Shown: positions 51,768-60,478 of the stretch, piece after piece
How the letters are laid out: each line of letters begins with the position of its first letter
Position numbering within the stretch: position 1 is the stretch's first letter
Assembly (NCBI RefSeq): GCF_012985465.1
Contig: NZ_JAAQWN010000002.1
Coordinates: forward strand, 496,001-560,000
DNA: 64,000 nucleotides
DNA from: Pseudomonas sp. WS 5079
GTDB taxonomy: Bacteria; Pseudomonadota; Gammaproteobacteria; Pseudomonadales; Pseudomonadaceae
Direction of reading: 5' to 3'
Notes under the pieces: model-generated
Databases searched by the model: none
The model's input: the letters and a program-made list of their open reading frames with translations, nothing else
What the model was told of the DNA's origin: nothing
Program-made: the position numbers and the translations under genes

Positions 51768-52055
51768 ATGGCGCTTGAACGCTCCGACGTGGAAAAAATC
51801 GCTCATTTGGCCTGCCTGGGCCTCAATGAAGCCGATCTTCCACAGACCACCGCAGCCCTGAACAGCATTCTCGGGCTGGTCGACCAGATGCAGGCGGTGA
51901 ATACCGACGGCATCGAACCCCTGGCCCACCCACTGGAAGCCAGCCAGCGCCTGCGCGCAGACGTCGTGACCGAACGCAATAATCGCGAGGCCTACCAGTC
52001 CATCGCACCAGCGGTCGAAAACGGCCTGTACCTGGTTCCGAAAGTCATCGACTAA
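51768..52055 (+). CDS. gatC: Asp/Glu-tRNA amidotransferase subunit C
   Basis: Small stabilising subunit of the GatCAB amidotransferase, which makes Gln-tRNA and/or Asn-tRNA from misacylated precursors. The 95-residue protein shows [19 protein letters not shown] at the start and the conserved [26 protein letters not shown] precedes the ATG. It begins gatCAB, 210 bases divergent from mreB. Confidence 0.95.
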   Translation: MALERSDVEKIAHLACLGLNEADLPQTTAALNSILGLVDQMQAVNTDGIEPLAHPLEASQRLRADVVTERNNREAYQSIAPAVENGLYLVPKVID

Positions 52056-52071
52056 AGGGAAAGAGCCTGCA

Positions 52072-53523
52072 ATGCATCAATTGACTCTGGCCGAGATCGC
52101 CCGCGGTCTCGCCGACAAAAAGTTTTCTTCCGAAGAGCTGACCAAGACCCTGCTGGCGCGCATCGCCGCTCTGGATCCGAAGGTCAACAGCTTTATCAGC
52201 CTCACCGAGGAGCTGGCACTAGGCCAGGCCAAGGCCGCCGACGCCCGTCGCGCCAACGGTGAAAGCGGCGCGCTGCTGGGTGCGCCAATCGGTCACAAGG
52301 ACCTGTTCTGCACCCAGGGTATCCGCACCAGCTGCGGCTCGAAGATGCTCGACAACTTCAAGGCGCCCTACGACGCGACCGTGGTCGCCAAGCTGGCCGA
52401 AGCCGGGGCCGTGACCCTGGGCAAGACCAACATGGACGAATTCGCCATGGGCTCGGCCAACGAATCGAGCTACTACGGCGCAGTGAAAAACCCGTGGAAC
52501 CTGGAACACGTGCCCGGCGGCTCTTCCGGTGGCTCGGCAGCAGCCGTGGCCGCGCGCCTGCTGCCGGCCGCTACAGCCACCGATACCGGCGGTTCGATCC
52601 GCCAGCCAGCCGCATTCACCAACCTCACCGGCCTGAAACCGACCTACGGGCGCGTTTCCCGCTGGGGCATGATTGCCTACGCCTCCAGTCTCGACCAGGG
52701 CGGCCCCCTGGCCCGCAGCGCCGAAGACTGCGCAATATTGTTACAAGGCATGGCTGGCTTCGATGGGAAGGACTCCACCAGCATCGATGAACCCGTGCCG
52801 GACTACAGCGCCAGCCTCAATACCTCGCTCAAAGGCCTGCGTATCGGCGTGCCGAAAGAGTATTTCAGCGCCGGCCTCGACCCACGTATCGCCGAACTGG
52901 TGCACAACAGCATCAAGGAGCTGGAAAAGCTCGGCGCGGTGATCAAGGAAATCAGCCTGCCGAACAACCAGCACGCGATTGCGGCTTACTACGTGATCGC
53001 CCCGGCAGAGGCCTCGTCGAACCTGTCGCGCTTCGACGGCGTCCGTTTCGGCTACCGCTGTGAAGCCCCGAAAGACCTCACCGACCTGTACAAACGCTCC
53101 CGTGGCGAAGGCTTCGGCGTGGAAGTGCAGCGCCGGATCATGGTCGGTGCCTACGCCCTGTCGGCCGGCTACTACGACGCGTACTACCTCAAGGCGCAAA
53201 AAATCCGACGCCTGATCAAAAATGACTTCATGGCGGCCTTTAATGAAGTCGACGTGATCATCGGTCCGACTACACCGAACCCGGCCTGGAAGATCGGCGC
53301 CAAGACCGGTGACCCGATCGCCGAGTATCTTGAAGACCTCTATACCATCACCGCCAACCTCGCGGGCTTGCCGGGCTTGTCCATGCCTGCAGGTTTCGTC
53401 GATGGCCTGCCGGTGGGCGTGCAGTTGCTCGCCCCGTATTTCCAGGAAGGCCGCTTGCTCAATGTGGCGCACCAGTACCAGTTGAACACTGACTGGCACA
53501 CTCGCACCCCAACCGGCTTCTGA
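52072..53523 (+). CDS. gatA: Asp/Glu-tRNA amidotransferase subunit A
   Basis: Amidase-signature glutaminase subunit that supplies ammonia. The 483-residue protein contains the Ser-cisSer-Lys triad: Lys in [10 protein letters not shown] (about residue 76) and the two serines in [20 protein letters not shown] and [10 protein letters not shown] (about 151-181). It lies 16 bases after gatC and 10 bases before gatB. Confidence 0.97.
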   Translation: MHQLTLAEIARGLADKKFSSEELTKTLLARIAALDPKVNSFISLTEELALGQAKAADARRANGESGALLGAPIGHKDLFCTQGIRTSCGSKMLDNFKAPYDATVVAKLAEAGAVTLGKTNMDEFAMGSANESSYYGAVKNPWNLEHVPGGSSGGSAAAVAARLLPAATATDTGGSIRQPAAFTNLTGLKPTYGRVSRWGMIAYASSLDQGGPLARSAEDCAILLQGMAGFDGKDSTSIDEPVPDYSASLNTSLKGLRIGVPKEYFSAGLDPRIAELVHNSIKELEKLGAVIKEISLPNNQHAIAAYYVIAPAEASSNLSRFDGVRFGYRCEAPKDLTDLYKRSRGEGFGVEVQRRIMVGAYALSAGYYDAYYLKAQKIRRLIKNDFMAAFNEVDVIIGPTTPNPAWKIGAKTGDPIAEYLEDLYTITANLAGLPGLSMPAGFVDGLPVGVQLLAPYFQEGRLLNVAHQYQLNTDWHTRTPTGF

Positions 53524-53533
53524 GGAGAACACT

Positions 53534-54979
53534 ATGCAATGGGAAGTTGTGATCGGGCTGGAGATTCATACCCAGCTCGCCACCCAATCGAAGATTTTCT
53601 CCGGTAGCGCCACCACATTCGGCGCAGAACCCAACACCCAGGCCAGCCTGGTAGACCTGGGCATGCCTGGCGTATTGCCGGTACTGAACCAGGAAGCGGT
53701 ACGCATGGCGGTGATGTTCGGCCTGGCGATTGACGCCCAGATCGGCCAGCACAACGTGTTCGCGCGCAAGAACTACTTCTACCCGGACCTGCCCAAGGGC
53801 TACCAGATCAGCCAGATGGAGCTGCCGATCGTCGGCAAGGGCTACCTGGATATCCCCCTGGAAGACGGCACCATCAAACGTGTCGGCGTGACCCGTGCGC
53901 ACCTGGAAGAAGATGCTGGCAAGAGCCTGCATGAAGAATTCAACGGCGCCACGGGCATCGACCTGAACCGCGCCGGCACGCCACTGCTGGAAATCGTGTC
54001 CGAGCCGGACATGCGCAGCGCCAAGGAAGCCGTGGCCTACGTCAAGACCATCCACGCGCTGGTGCGCTATCTGGGCATCTGCGACGGCAACATGGCCGAA
54101 GGCTCCCTGCGTTGCGACTGCAACGTGTCGGTGCGGCCAAAAGGCCAGGTCGAGTACGGCACTCGCTGCGAGATCAAGAACGTCAACTCGTTCCGTTTCA
54201 TCGAGAAGGCGATCAACACCGAAGTCCGTCGCCAGATCGAGCTGATCGAAGACGGCGGCAAGGTGATCCAGCAGACGCGCCTGTACGACCCGAACAAAGA
54301 CGAAACCCGCGCCATGCGCAGCAAAGAGGAAGCCAACGACTACCGTTACTTCCCCGATCCGGACCTGTTGCCGGTGGTGATCGAGGATTCGTTCCTCAAT
54401 GACGTGCGCGCCACCCTGCCGGAATTGCCACCGCAAAAACGCGAGCGCTTCCAGGCGCAGTTCGGTCTTTCGGTGTATGACGCCAGCGTCCTGGCGTCGA
54501 GCCGCGAGCAAGCCGACTACTTTGAAAAAGTCGTGAGCATTGCCGGTGACGCCAAGCTGGCCGCCAACTGGGTCATGGTTGAACTGGGCAGCCTGTTGAA
54601 CAAACAGGGCCTGGAAATCGACGAAGCCCCGGTAACGGCCGAACAGTTGGGCGGCATGTTGCTGCGCATCAAGGACAACACCATCTCCGGCAAGATCGCC
54701 AAGACCGTGTTTGAAGCCATGGCCAGCGGTGAAGGCAGCGCCGACGAGATCATCGAGAAACGCGGCCTCAAGCAAGTCACCGACAGCGGCGCGATCTCGG
54801 CCGTGCTGGATGAAATGCTGGCGGCCAACGCCGAGCAGGTCGAGCAGTACCGTGCAGCGGACGAAGCCAAACGCGGCAAGATGTTCGGCTTCTTTGTGGG
54901 CCAGGCGATGAAGGCCTCCAAAGGCAAGGCCAACCCGCAACAGGTGAACGAATTGCTCAAGAGCAAGCTCGAAGGCTGA
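53534..54979 (+). CDS. gatB: Asp/Glu-tRNA amidotransferase subunit B
   Basis: tRNA-binding and phosphorylating subunit of GatCAB. The 481-residue protein has [19 protein letters not shown] (about residues 5-23), [15 protein letters not shown] (about 80-94), [16 protein letters not shown] (about 153-168) and a C-terminal YqeY-like tail domain. GGAGAACACT precedes the ATG. It ends the gatCAB operon. Confidence 0.97.
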   Translation: MQWEVVIGLEIHTQLATQSKIFSGSATTFGAEPNTQASLVDLGMPGVLPVLNQEAVRMAVMFGLAIDAQIGQHNVFARKNYFYPDLPKGYQISQMELPIVGKGYLDIPLEDGTIKRVGVTRAHLEEDAGKSLHEEFNGATGIDLNRAGTPLLEIVSEPDMRSAKEAVAYVKTIHALVRYLGICDGNMAEGSLRCDCNVSVRPKGQVEYGTRCEIKNVNSFRFIEKAINTEVRRQIELIEDGGKVIQQTRLYDPNKDETRAMRSKEEANDYRYFPDPDLLPVVIEDSFLNDVRATLPELPPQKRERFQAQFGLSVYDASVLASSREQADYFEKVVSIAGDAKLAANWVMVELGSLLNKQGLEIDEAPVTAEQLGGMLLRIKDNTISGKIAKTVFEAMASGEGSADEIIEKRGLKQVTDSGAISAVLDEMLAANAEQVEQYRAADEAKRGKMFGFFVGQAMKASKGKANPQQVNELLKSKLEG

Positions 54980-54994
54980 TAACGGTTGCCGCCC

Positions 54995-55097
54995 TGTGGG
55001 AGCCGGCTTGTGAAGGAGCTGGCTTGCCTGCGATAGCATCACCTCGGTGCATCTGAAAAACCGAGGCGCCCGCATCGCAGGCAAGCCAGCTTCTACA
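54995..55097. repeat. Truncated REP plus REPIN with internal hairpin centre
   Basis: A broken REP head TGTGGGAGCCGGCTTGTG is followed at once by a full REPIN: AGGAGCTGGCTTGCCTGCGA and GCATCGCAGGCAAGCCAGCT. The centre carries CACCTCGGTGCATCTGAAAAACCGAGG(C)G, the same hairpin type as the element at 34343-34430. It lies between gatB and the RlpA-like gene. Confidence 0.88.
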
Positions 55098-55136
55098 AAG
55101 GTCGGTTCCCATATCAATTTTGGGGACACCTTGAAA

Positions 55137-55508
55137 ATGAAGCGTCTACTCGGCCTCTGCGCCCTGTTTTCACTGCTCACCGGCTGCGCCAGTGGCCTGA
55201 TCGATCCCAACGGTTATGACGAAACCGGCACAGCGTCCTACTACGGCGCCAAGCACCACGGCAAAAAAACCGCCAGCGGTGAACCCTTCAACCAACACGC
55301 CATGACCGCCGCCCACCGGCGCCTGCCATTCGGCACGCGGGTGCAGGTCACCAACCTGGCCAACGACAAATCCGTGGTGGTGCGCATCAATGATCGCGGC
55401 CCACACACACGTGGCCGGCTGATCGATCTTTCACGCCAGGCCGCCGAGCAGTTGGGTATGCTGCGCAGCGGAACCGCGCGCGTGCGCGTGCAAGCCCTGA
55501 ACAACTGA
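55137..55508 (+). CDS. RlpA-like double-psi beta-barrel lipoprotein
   Basis: Probable envelope lipoprotein of the septal-ring RlpA family, whose full-length members cut denuded glycan strands. The 123-residue protein has a signal peptide with lipobox LLTGC (Cys at about 17), then the RlpA DPBB domain: GTASYYGAKHHGKKTASGEP, RLPFGTRVQVTNLAN and VRINDRGPHTRGRLIDLSRQ. It lacks the C-terminal SPOR domain of true RlpA. Upstream frame to 55047 runs through REP sequence and is unlikely. Confidence 0.88.
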   Translation: MKRLLGLCALFSLLTGCASGLIDPNGYDETGTASYYGAKHHGKKTASGEPFNQHAMTAAHRRLPFGTRVQVTNLANDKSVVVRINDRGPHTRGRLIDLSRQAAEQLGMLRSGTARVRVQALNN

Positions 55509-55525
55509 CTGACGGAGCCCTGGCC

Positions 55526-56617
55526 ATTTTCGGATTAAGCGCCCTCTCGCCCCTGAGCCTGATTGAACTGATCAGCGGCCTATTGCTGCTGATTGCCGGC
55601 GCCGAGATGCTGGTACGCGCCGCCGTGCGCCTGGCCGCCAGCCTCAAGGTCAGGCCGCTAATCATTGGCTTGAGCATCGTGGCCTTTGGCAGCAGCGCGC
55701 CGCAAATCGCCGTCAGCCTGCAGGCCACCCTGGCCGGCAATACCGATATTGCCGTGGGCAGCGTGATTGGCAGCAGCATCTTCAATATCCTCGTGACCCT
55801 GGGCCTTTCAGCGCTGATCATTCCCCTGCGCGTGTCGCGGCAACTGGTGCGCCTGGATATCCCAGTGATGATCGGCGCCAGCCTGCTGCTGTTCATCCTC
55901 GCCAGCGATGAGGCCCTGACGCCGCTCGACGGCCTGACCTTACTGGCAGCCCTGCTCGCCTACCTCGCGCTGTTGCTGTACCAGACCCGCCATTCGCGCC
56001 GCCCGCGGACCCGCGACACGGTAGTGCAGGCGCCGTGGCTGAGCAGTTTGCTGTGGATGATCGGCGGGCTCGCGCTGCTGGTATTCGCCGGGCATCTGCT
56101 GCTGGGGGCGGCCGTGGAAGTGGCCAGCGACCTGGGCCTGTCCGAACGGGTGATCGGCCTGACCATCGTTGCCGTCAGCACCTCTCTGCCGTGTCTCGCC
56201 ACTTCGCTGATCGCCGCTCTGCGCGGCGAACGAGAGATTGCGGTGGGCAACGTGATCGGCAGCAACCTGTTCAACCTGTTGGGGGTGCTGGGGTTTACGG
56301 CGCTGGTGGCGCCATTGCCTTTGTCGGTGTCGCCCAATGCCCTGGACTTCGACCTGCCGGTGATGCTCGGCGTGGTGGTGTTGTGCTTGCCAGTGTTTTA
56401 CACCGGCTACCGCATTACCCGCGCCGAAGGCTTGCTGTTGCTGGGGCTGTACCTGGCGTATGGGCTGCACGTGGTGTCGTTCACCACCGGCATGCCGCTG
56501 GCCAATAAACTCGAACAACTGATGCTGTACTACGTCCTGCCAGCGCTGGTGGCTTTCCTGTTGTTCACTTCGCTGCGGGCCTGGCGCCGCCAACACCACA
56601 AGAGGGAGTCGCAATGA
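55526..56617 (+). CDS. Calcium/sodium antiporter (CaCA family), non-standard start
   Basis: Inner-membrane cation/Ca2+ exchanger. Two repeats carry the alpha-motifs: GLSIVAFGSSAPQIAVSLQA with GSVIGSSIFNILVTL, and GLTIVAVSTSLPCLATSLIA with GNVIGSNLFNLLGVL; about ten hydrophobic segments. From the first standard start codon (TTG at 55583) it has 344 residues, but that cuts the first helix. The frame stays open upstream (SALSPLSLIELISGLLLLIA) without ATG, GTG or TTG. I place the start tentatively at ATT 55526, eight bases after GGAG; CTG at 55520 is another option. Confidence 0.8.
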   Translation: MFGLSALSPLSLIELISGLLLLIAGAEMLVRAAVRLAASLKVRPLIIGLSIVAFGSSAPQIAVSLQATLAGNTDIAVGSVIGSSIFNILVTLGLSALIIPLRVSRQLVRLDIPVMIGASLLLFILASDEALTPLDGLTLLAALLAYLALLLYQTRHSRRPRTRDTVVQAPWLSSLLWMIGGLALLVFAGHLLLGAAVEVASDLGLSERVIGLTIVAVSTSLPCLATSLIAALRGEREIAVGNVIGSNLFNLLGVLGFTALVAPLPLSVSPNALDFDLPVMLGVVVLCLPVFYTGYRITRAEGLLLLGLYLAYGLHVVSFTTGMPLANKLEQLMLYYVLPALVAFLLFTSLRAWRRQHHKRESQ

Positions 56618-57021
56618 CCGATCAACCGAAATCCGGCGAGCAAATGCGTCGCCAGGTCATGGGCGACGTATTTGTCGACCGCGCCTTGGGCAATGCCACC
56701 GAGTTCACCCAGCCGTTGCAGGACTTCGTCAACGAACATGCCTGGGGCGGGGTGTGGAACCGTGAAGGCCTGCCGCTGAAGACCCGCAGCCTGATCACCC
56801 TCGCGGCATTGACCGCCTTGAAGTGCCCGCAGGAGCTCAAGGGCCATGTGCGCGGCGCGCTGAACAATGGCTGTACTGTCGAAGAAATTCGCGAGGCGTT
56901 GCTGCATTGCGCGGTGTATGCCGGTGTGCCGGCGGCGATTGATGCGTTTCGGGCGGCGCAGGAAGTGATTGAGACGTATCAGCCAGCTCCCACAATTAGT
57001 GGTGAACACCCTCAAGTGTAG
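56614..57021 (+). CDS. Carboxymuconolactone decarboxylase-like protein
   Basis: AhpD/CMD-fold protein, 135 residues, related to gamma-carboxymuconolactone decarboxylase PcaC. The CMD motif region KTRSLITLAALTALKCPQEL (about residues 53-72) and EEIREALLHCAVYAGVPAAI (about 91-110) hold the typical Cys-containing helices. It overlaps the antiporter gene stop by four bases. The last dozen codons (QPAPTISGEHPQV) are translated from REP sequence, so the original end probably lay near residue 122. No pca genes are nearby; substrate unknown. Confidence 0.88.
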   Translation: MTDQPKSGEQMRRQVMGDVFVDRALGNATEFTQPLQDFVNEHAWGGVWNREGLPLKTRSLITLAALTALKCPQELKGHVRGALNNGCTVEEIREALLHCAVYAGVPAAIDAFRAAQEVIETYQPAPTISGEHPQV

Positions 57022-57043
57022 GAGCGGGCTTGCCCGCGATAGG
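56981..57043. repeat. REPIN overlapping a gene end
   Basis: Left arm is a short AGCCAGCTCCCACA at 56981-56994 and the right arm GTGTAGGAGCGGGCTTGCCC plus GCGATAGG at 57016-57043. The left half and centre lie inside the CMD-like reading frame. Confidence 0.8.
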
Positions 57044-57064
57044 CCCTAAAAAACACCACTCATT

Positions 57065-58006
57065 TCAGATCCAGCCACCGGCCTGCAACACAAAGATCCC
57101 GATATTGGTGGTCACTGCCGCCATCAGGGTGGTGATCACAATGATCGCCGCCGCCAACTCATGGTTGCCCTGGGCCGCACGGGCCATGACAAAGCTGGCG
57201 GCGGCCGTCGGCGCGCCAAAATACAAAAACAGAATCCCCAGCTCCGGTCCCCGGAAGCCATACAGCCAGGCCCCGACGGTGGCCACGAGCGGCAAACCGA
57301 TCATTTTCACCAGGCTGGCACTCAACGCCATGTTGCCACTTTGGCGCAAGGCCGCCAGGGACAGAGTGCCCCCAATGCAGATCAATGCCAGGGGCAGGGT
57401 CATGTCGGCCAGGTACCTCCCGGAGGTTTCCAGCCAACTGGGCAGGCCGATCTGGAAATAGGCGAATGGCGTGGCGGCAATCACACTGAGGATCAGCGGG
57501 TTGGCCAGTACGCTCTTGCAGATGCTCCACGGGTCCGACTTGATCACCGGGCTGTACACCGCCAGCACAATGGTCGACAGGGTGTTGTAGAACAGGATCA
57601 CCAGCCCCGCGAGGATCGCCCCCAGGGAAATCCCGTAGTCGCCGTACATGCTGGCCGCCAGTGCCAGGCCGATCACCCCGTTGTTCCCGCGAAACGCGCC
57701 CTGGGCATAAATGCCCCGGTCTTCCCGCGGGCAACGGAAAATCGCCCAGCCCCAGGCCAGGGCGAAGCTGGCGACCGTGGCCACGGCAAAATAGATCAGC
57801 AGTTCTGGCTTGAGCGCCGAATGCAGGTCGGCGTGCAAGATCCCCAGAAACAGCAACGCCGGCATGGTGACGTTGAACACCAGGGCTGACGCGGTGTGGA
57901 TAAAATTGTCGTTGATCCAGTTGATGCGCTTGAGCAGCACCCCCAGGAACAGCATGGCAAACACCGGCGCAGTGATGGTGAGCGTCGCAAGGAAAATGGC
58001 GAGCAT
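57065..58006 (-). CDS. AEC-family (auxin efflux carrier type) transporter
   Basis: Inner-membrane carrier of the AEC family, 313 residues with about ten hydrophobic segments. The N-terminal half has the FAMLFLGVLLKRINWINDNF stretch and the RGNNGVIGLALAASMYG motif (about residues 105-121). Bacterial members carry malate, malonate or other organic acids; the substrate here is unknown. It stands alone; the 274 bases upstream (to 58280) hold no recognised element. Confidence 0.85.
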   Translation of the reverse strand: MLAIFLATLTITAPVFAMLFLGVLLKRINWINDNFIHTASALVFNVTMPALLFLGILHADLHSALKPELLIYFAVATVASFALAWGWAIFRCPREDRGIYAQGAFRGNNGVIGLALAASMYGDYGISLGAILAGLVILFYNTLSTIVLAVYSPVIKSDPWSICKSVLANPLILSVIAATPFAYFQIGLPSWLETSGRYLADMTLPLALICIGGTLSLAALRQSGNMALSASLVKMIGLPLVATVGAWLYGFRGPELGILFLYFGAPTAAASFVMARAAQGNHELAAAIIVITTLMAAVTTNIGIFVLQAGGWI

Positions 58007-58280
58007 GCTAAGTCCTGTTTTCAGGGAATCGTCATGATAAAGCAGTGGGCTGCACTGTTGATATTGGATTTCGAAACATAAACACGAACTAAAAAAGTCC
58101 AGAATTGGGAACTGTGGCTACTTCGTAGGAGGTAATCCCACTATCCCGGCCGGGGTTCACCCGTCCCACAAAGCACTGCACAAGCTCCCACGCACTAACG
58201 AGAATCCACACCTCCGCTTCAGTAACGCCGCCCCTGAAAATCCCCCTCCTGTAACAACTGAATAACTCCAGGGGGGCCCC

Positions 58281-58880
58281 ATGCGTAGATCCGTCAACCA
58301 TTTACACAATGTGCATATCAGAAGCTGGGACGATGAGGACATTGCGGGTTACACCGAACTACTCAGTGACCCCGAGGCGATGAAATTCATTTCCGCCGGC
58401 ACCACCCGGGACATGACCGCCGCCGCCAACGAAATCGCCACCTTCAAAAAAGAAATGACCGACCAAAACTGGTCACGCTGGGCGGTGAGCATTGGCCTGC
58501 AAGGCCCTTTTATCGGTTATGCCGGGTTCGCGCAAAAAGAATACGGCATCAACTTCGGCAACCGTTTCCTCAAGAAATACTGGGGAACGCCCTACCCCTT
58601 TATTGCCATCCACCTGGCGCTTGAATACGGCTTTGAGCACCTGGGGTTCGAGCAGATCTACACCCTGACCAATATCCGGCACCACCGCGCACTGGAAATG
58701 AACCGGGCGTTTTTGCACGCGCCACAACTGGCCGGGCAAGTGATTGAAACCCCTTACGGCCCCCACGTGAAGATTGATCTTACCCGCGAACGGTTCAGGG
58801 AAATCAGCCCTGCCAACCTGGCGCGCATCGACCGGTTTTCGCGCCGGATGAAAACCGCCGAACACACCAAGCTGGCCTGA
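58281..58880 (+). CDS. GNAT-family N-acetyltransferase
   Basis: Predicted acetyl-CoA-dependent N-acetyltransferase (RimJ/RimL-type branch), 199 residues. The GNAT fold is suggested by VHIRSWDDEDIAGYTELLSD at the start, FIGYAGF (about 75-81) and the tail block HLALEYGFEHLGFEQIYTLT (about 112-131). CCAGGGGGGCCCC precedes the ATG. It is followed after 27 bases by an acyltransferase and then a HAD phosphatase on the same strand. Substrate unknown. Confidence 0.8.
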   Translation: MRRSVNHLHNVHIRSWDDEDIAGYTELLSDPEAMKFISAGTTRDMTAAANEIATFKKEMTDQNWSRWAVSIGLQGPFIGYAGFAQKEYGINFGNRFLKKYWGTPYPFIAIHLALEYGFEHLGFEQIYTLTNIRHHRALEMNRAFLHAPQLAGQVIETPYGPHVKIDLTRERFREISPANLARIDRFSRRMKTAEHTKLA

Positions 58881-58907
58881 CCAAAACCCTCACTGAGCAA
58901 CATCCCC

Positions 58908-59771
58908 GTGAAAAACATTCTGCCTCCACCCGACCCCCTTCACTCAGTAGCGGGCCTGTGCACCCGGGAAACCTGGGCCTACCGCTGCTTGCGACGCCAG
59001 GTCTACCTGCCGTTTGGTTGCGTATTGGCGGGCCTGCGCCTGCTGTCGATGGTCGTGGTGAGCCTGCTCGCCTGGCCGCTTCCGTTGGCTGCCAGGCCCA
59101 TGATGTATCGAGGGCTCCTGTGGATAATGGGCATTCGCATCCGTTGCAGCCATTCATCGCGGCAAATCGCCCTGATCACCGACGGCTGCGTAGTGGCCGC
59201 CAATCACGTCAGCGTGATTGATCCATTCGCCATCCTCGCGATGCCAGGCGCGACACTCGTGGCGGCCAGTGGCTACAACCGCTTTATCACCTTCACCGCC
59301 TTCCTGTTGCTCAAATGCTCGGGCGGACAGTTCTGGAACGGTGCCGATAAGAAGGCATTCTCCCGTAACCTGCATAAACTGCGCACCAACCCGCAAGGCA
59401 CCGCCCTCTACACCACTCCCGAAGCGACCATTAACAACGGCCGGGGTTTGTATCGCTTTCGCGCGGGGCTGCTGAGCCGCGGCTTGCCCGTCGTGCCCCT
59501 GGCCGGGCGCCTGATTCTGCCCTTCGGCCTGGTCGCCAGCCCACTGCATGCCTCTGGCCTGGCAAGTTTCCTGCGCTTGCTGACGATGCCCTGGATGATC
59601 TGTGAAATGAGCTACCTGGAACGCTGCGAACGCCAGGAGCAGCAAAGCGGCCAGGCCTTTGCAGACCAAATCCAGGCCCGCATCGCCCAACACCTGGGCA
59701 TTGCGGCCACCCCGTGGACCCGCGAAGACAAACACCGCTATCGCCAGCTCGATGCGCAGGCACGCCCATGA
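58908..59771 (+). CDS. PlsC-like lysophospholipid acyltransferase
   Basis: Probable membrane-associated 1-acyl-glycerol-phosphate-type acyltransferase, 287 residues. The catalytic HX4D motif is NHVSVIDPFA (about residues 101-110), and the third motif, usually FPEGT, reads TTPEATINNGRGLYRFRAGL. A hydrophobic N-terminal segment (about 44-66) would anchor it in the membrane. GTG at 58908 is an in-frame start. Its stop overlaps the HAD gene start (ATGA), so the pair is translationally coupled. An accessory lipid-modifying role is more likely than housekeeping. Confidence 0.8.
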   Translation: MKNILPPPDPLHSVAGLCTRETWAYRCLRRQVYLPFGCVLAGLRLLSMVVVSLLAWPLPLAARPMMYRGLLWIMGIRIRCSHSSRQIALITDGCVVAANHVSVIDPFAILAMPGATLVAASGYNRFITFTAFLLLKCSGGQFWNGADKKAFSRNLHKLRTNPQGTALYTTPEATINNGRGLYRFRAGLLSRGLPVVPLAGRLILPFGLVASPLHASGLASFLRLLTMPWMICEMSYLERCERQEQQSGQAFADQIQARIAQHLGIAATPWTREDKHRYRQLDAQARP

Positions 59772-60472
59772 CCGCAACCGGCACTACCCATGTGATTTTC
59801 GACTTTGACCAGACCCTGGTGAACCACGAAAGCACCCTTGCGATCATCCAGTCGGCGATTGGCGACAGCCCCGCTGGGCAAGCCATGCTGGAGCAACTGC
59901 AACTGATCGCGTCCAAGGCGTTGGCCGGTCGCGCCAGTGCCTGGGAACTGCTGTCCTTGATCAAGGTTATCCCGCGCATCCGCCGCCAGCATATCCAGCG
60001 CTATGTCGACACGGTCATTGGCAGCCTCGACCCGGCCCTGATGCTGACCCTGCACAACCTACAGCGCGAGGGCGTGCAGGTGCATATCCTGTCTGGCGGC
60101 TACACCGAATGGATCGCCCCGATTGCCCGCTCGCTGGATATCGACACCCGCAACGTGCTCGCCAACCGCCTGTTCTGGGCCGGTTCGCGGGCCCTGTGCC
60201 CCCGGCCTTCGCCGCTGATCAACCCCGGTACCGGCAAAAGCCGGATCGTGCGACGGTGGCGCGAAAGCGGCAGGCTCAAGGGCCGGGCGCTGATCGTCGG
60301 CGATGCCCGCTCAGACCACCAGGTGTATGTCGATGGCTGGGTCGACGGTTTTGTGTGTGCGGACTACTACACCCGCCACCCCATGCCCGAGATGAGCGGG
60401 CACATCCTTCGCGCGGCCAGCCCGCAGCAGGTCTACCCCCATCTGCAGGCCTTGATCGGCGCCCTGTCCTGA
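59768..60472 (+). CDS. HAD-IB family phosphatase
   Basis: SerB-like HAD hydrolase of subclass IB, 234 residues. Motif I FDFDQTLVNHES (about residues 11-22) has the DxDxT pattern, motif II is ILSGGYTEW (about 105-113), motif III lysine in GKSRIV and motif IV VGDARSDHQVY (about 178-188). The ATG at 59768 overlaps the acyltransferase stop; a longer frame from 59714 lies inside that gene. The link to PlsC recalls mycobacterial proteins that fuse a HAD-IB domain to PlsC. It may dephosphorylate a lipid or small phosphate ester. Confidence 0.85.
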   Translation: MTATGTTHVIFDFDQTLVNHESTLAIIQSAIGDSPAGQAMLEQLQLIASKALAGRASAWELLSLIKVIPRIRRQHIQRYVDTVIGSLDPALMLTLHNLQREGVQVHILSGGYTEWIAPIARSLDIDTRNVLANRLFWAGSRALCPRPSPLINPGTGKSRIVRRWRESGRLKGRALIVGDARSDHQVYVDGWVDGFVCADYYTRHPMPEMSGHILRAASPQQVYPHLQALIGALS

Positions 60473-60478
60473 CCTGGG

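Noticed and set aside
58089..58301. A 70-codon minus-strand frame before the GNAT gene
   Set aside because: It overlaps the GNAT start region, has no good ribosome site, and shows no domain.
58908..60472. Assignment of the acyltransferase and GNAT as olsA/olsB
   Set aside because: The GNAT is shorter than OlsB and of RimJ/L type, and the third acyltransferase motif differs; ornithine-lipid synthesis is not supported beyond an analogy.
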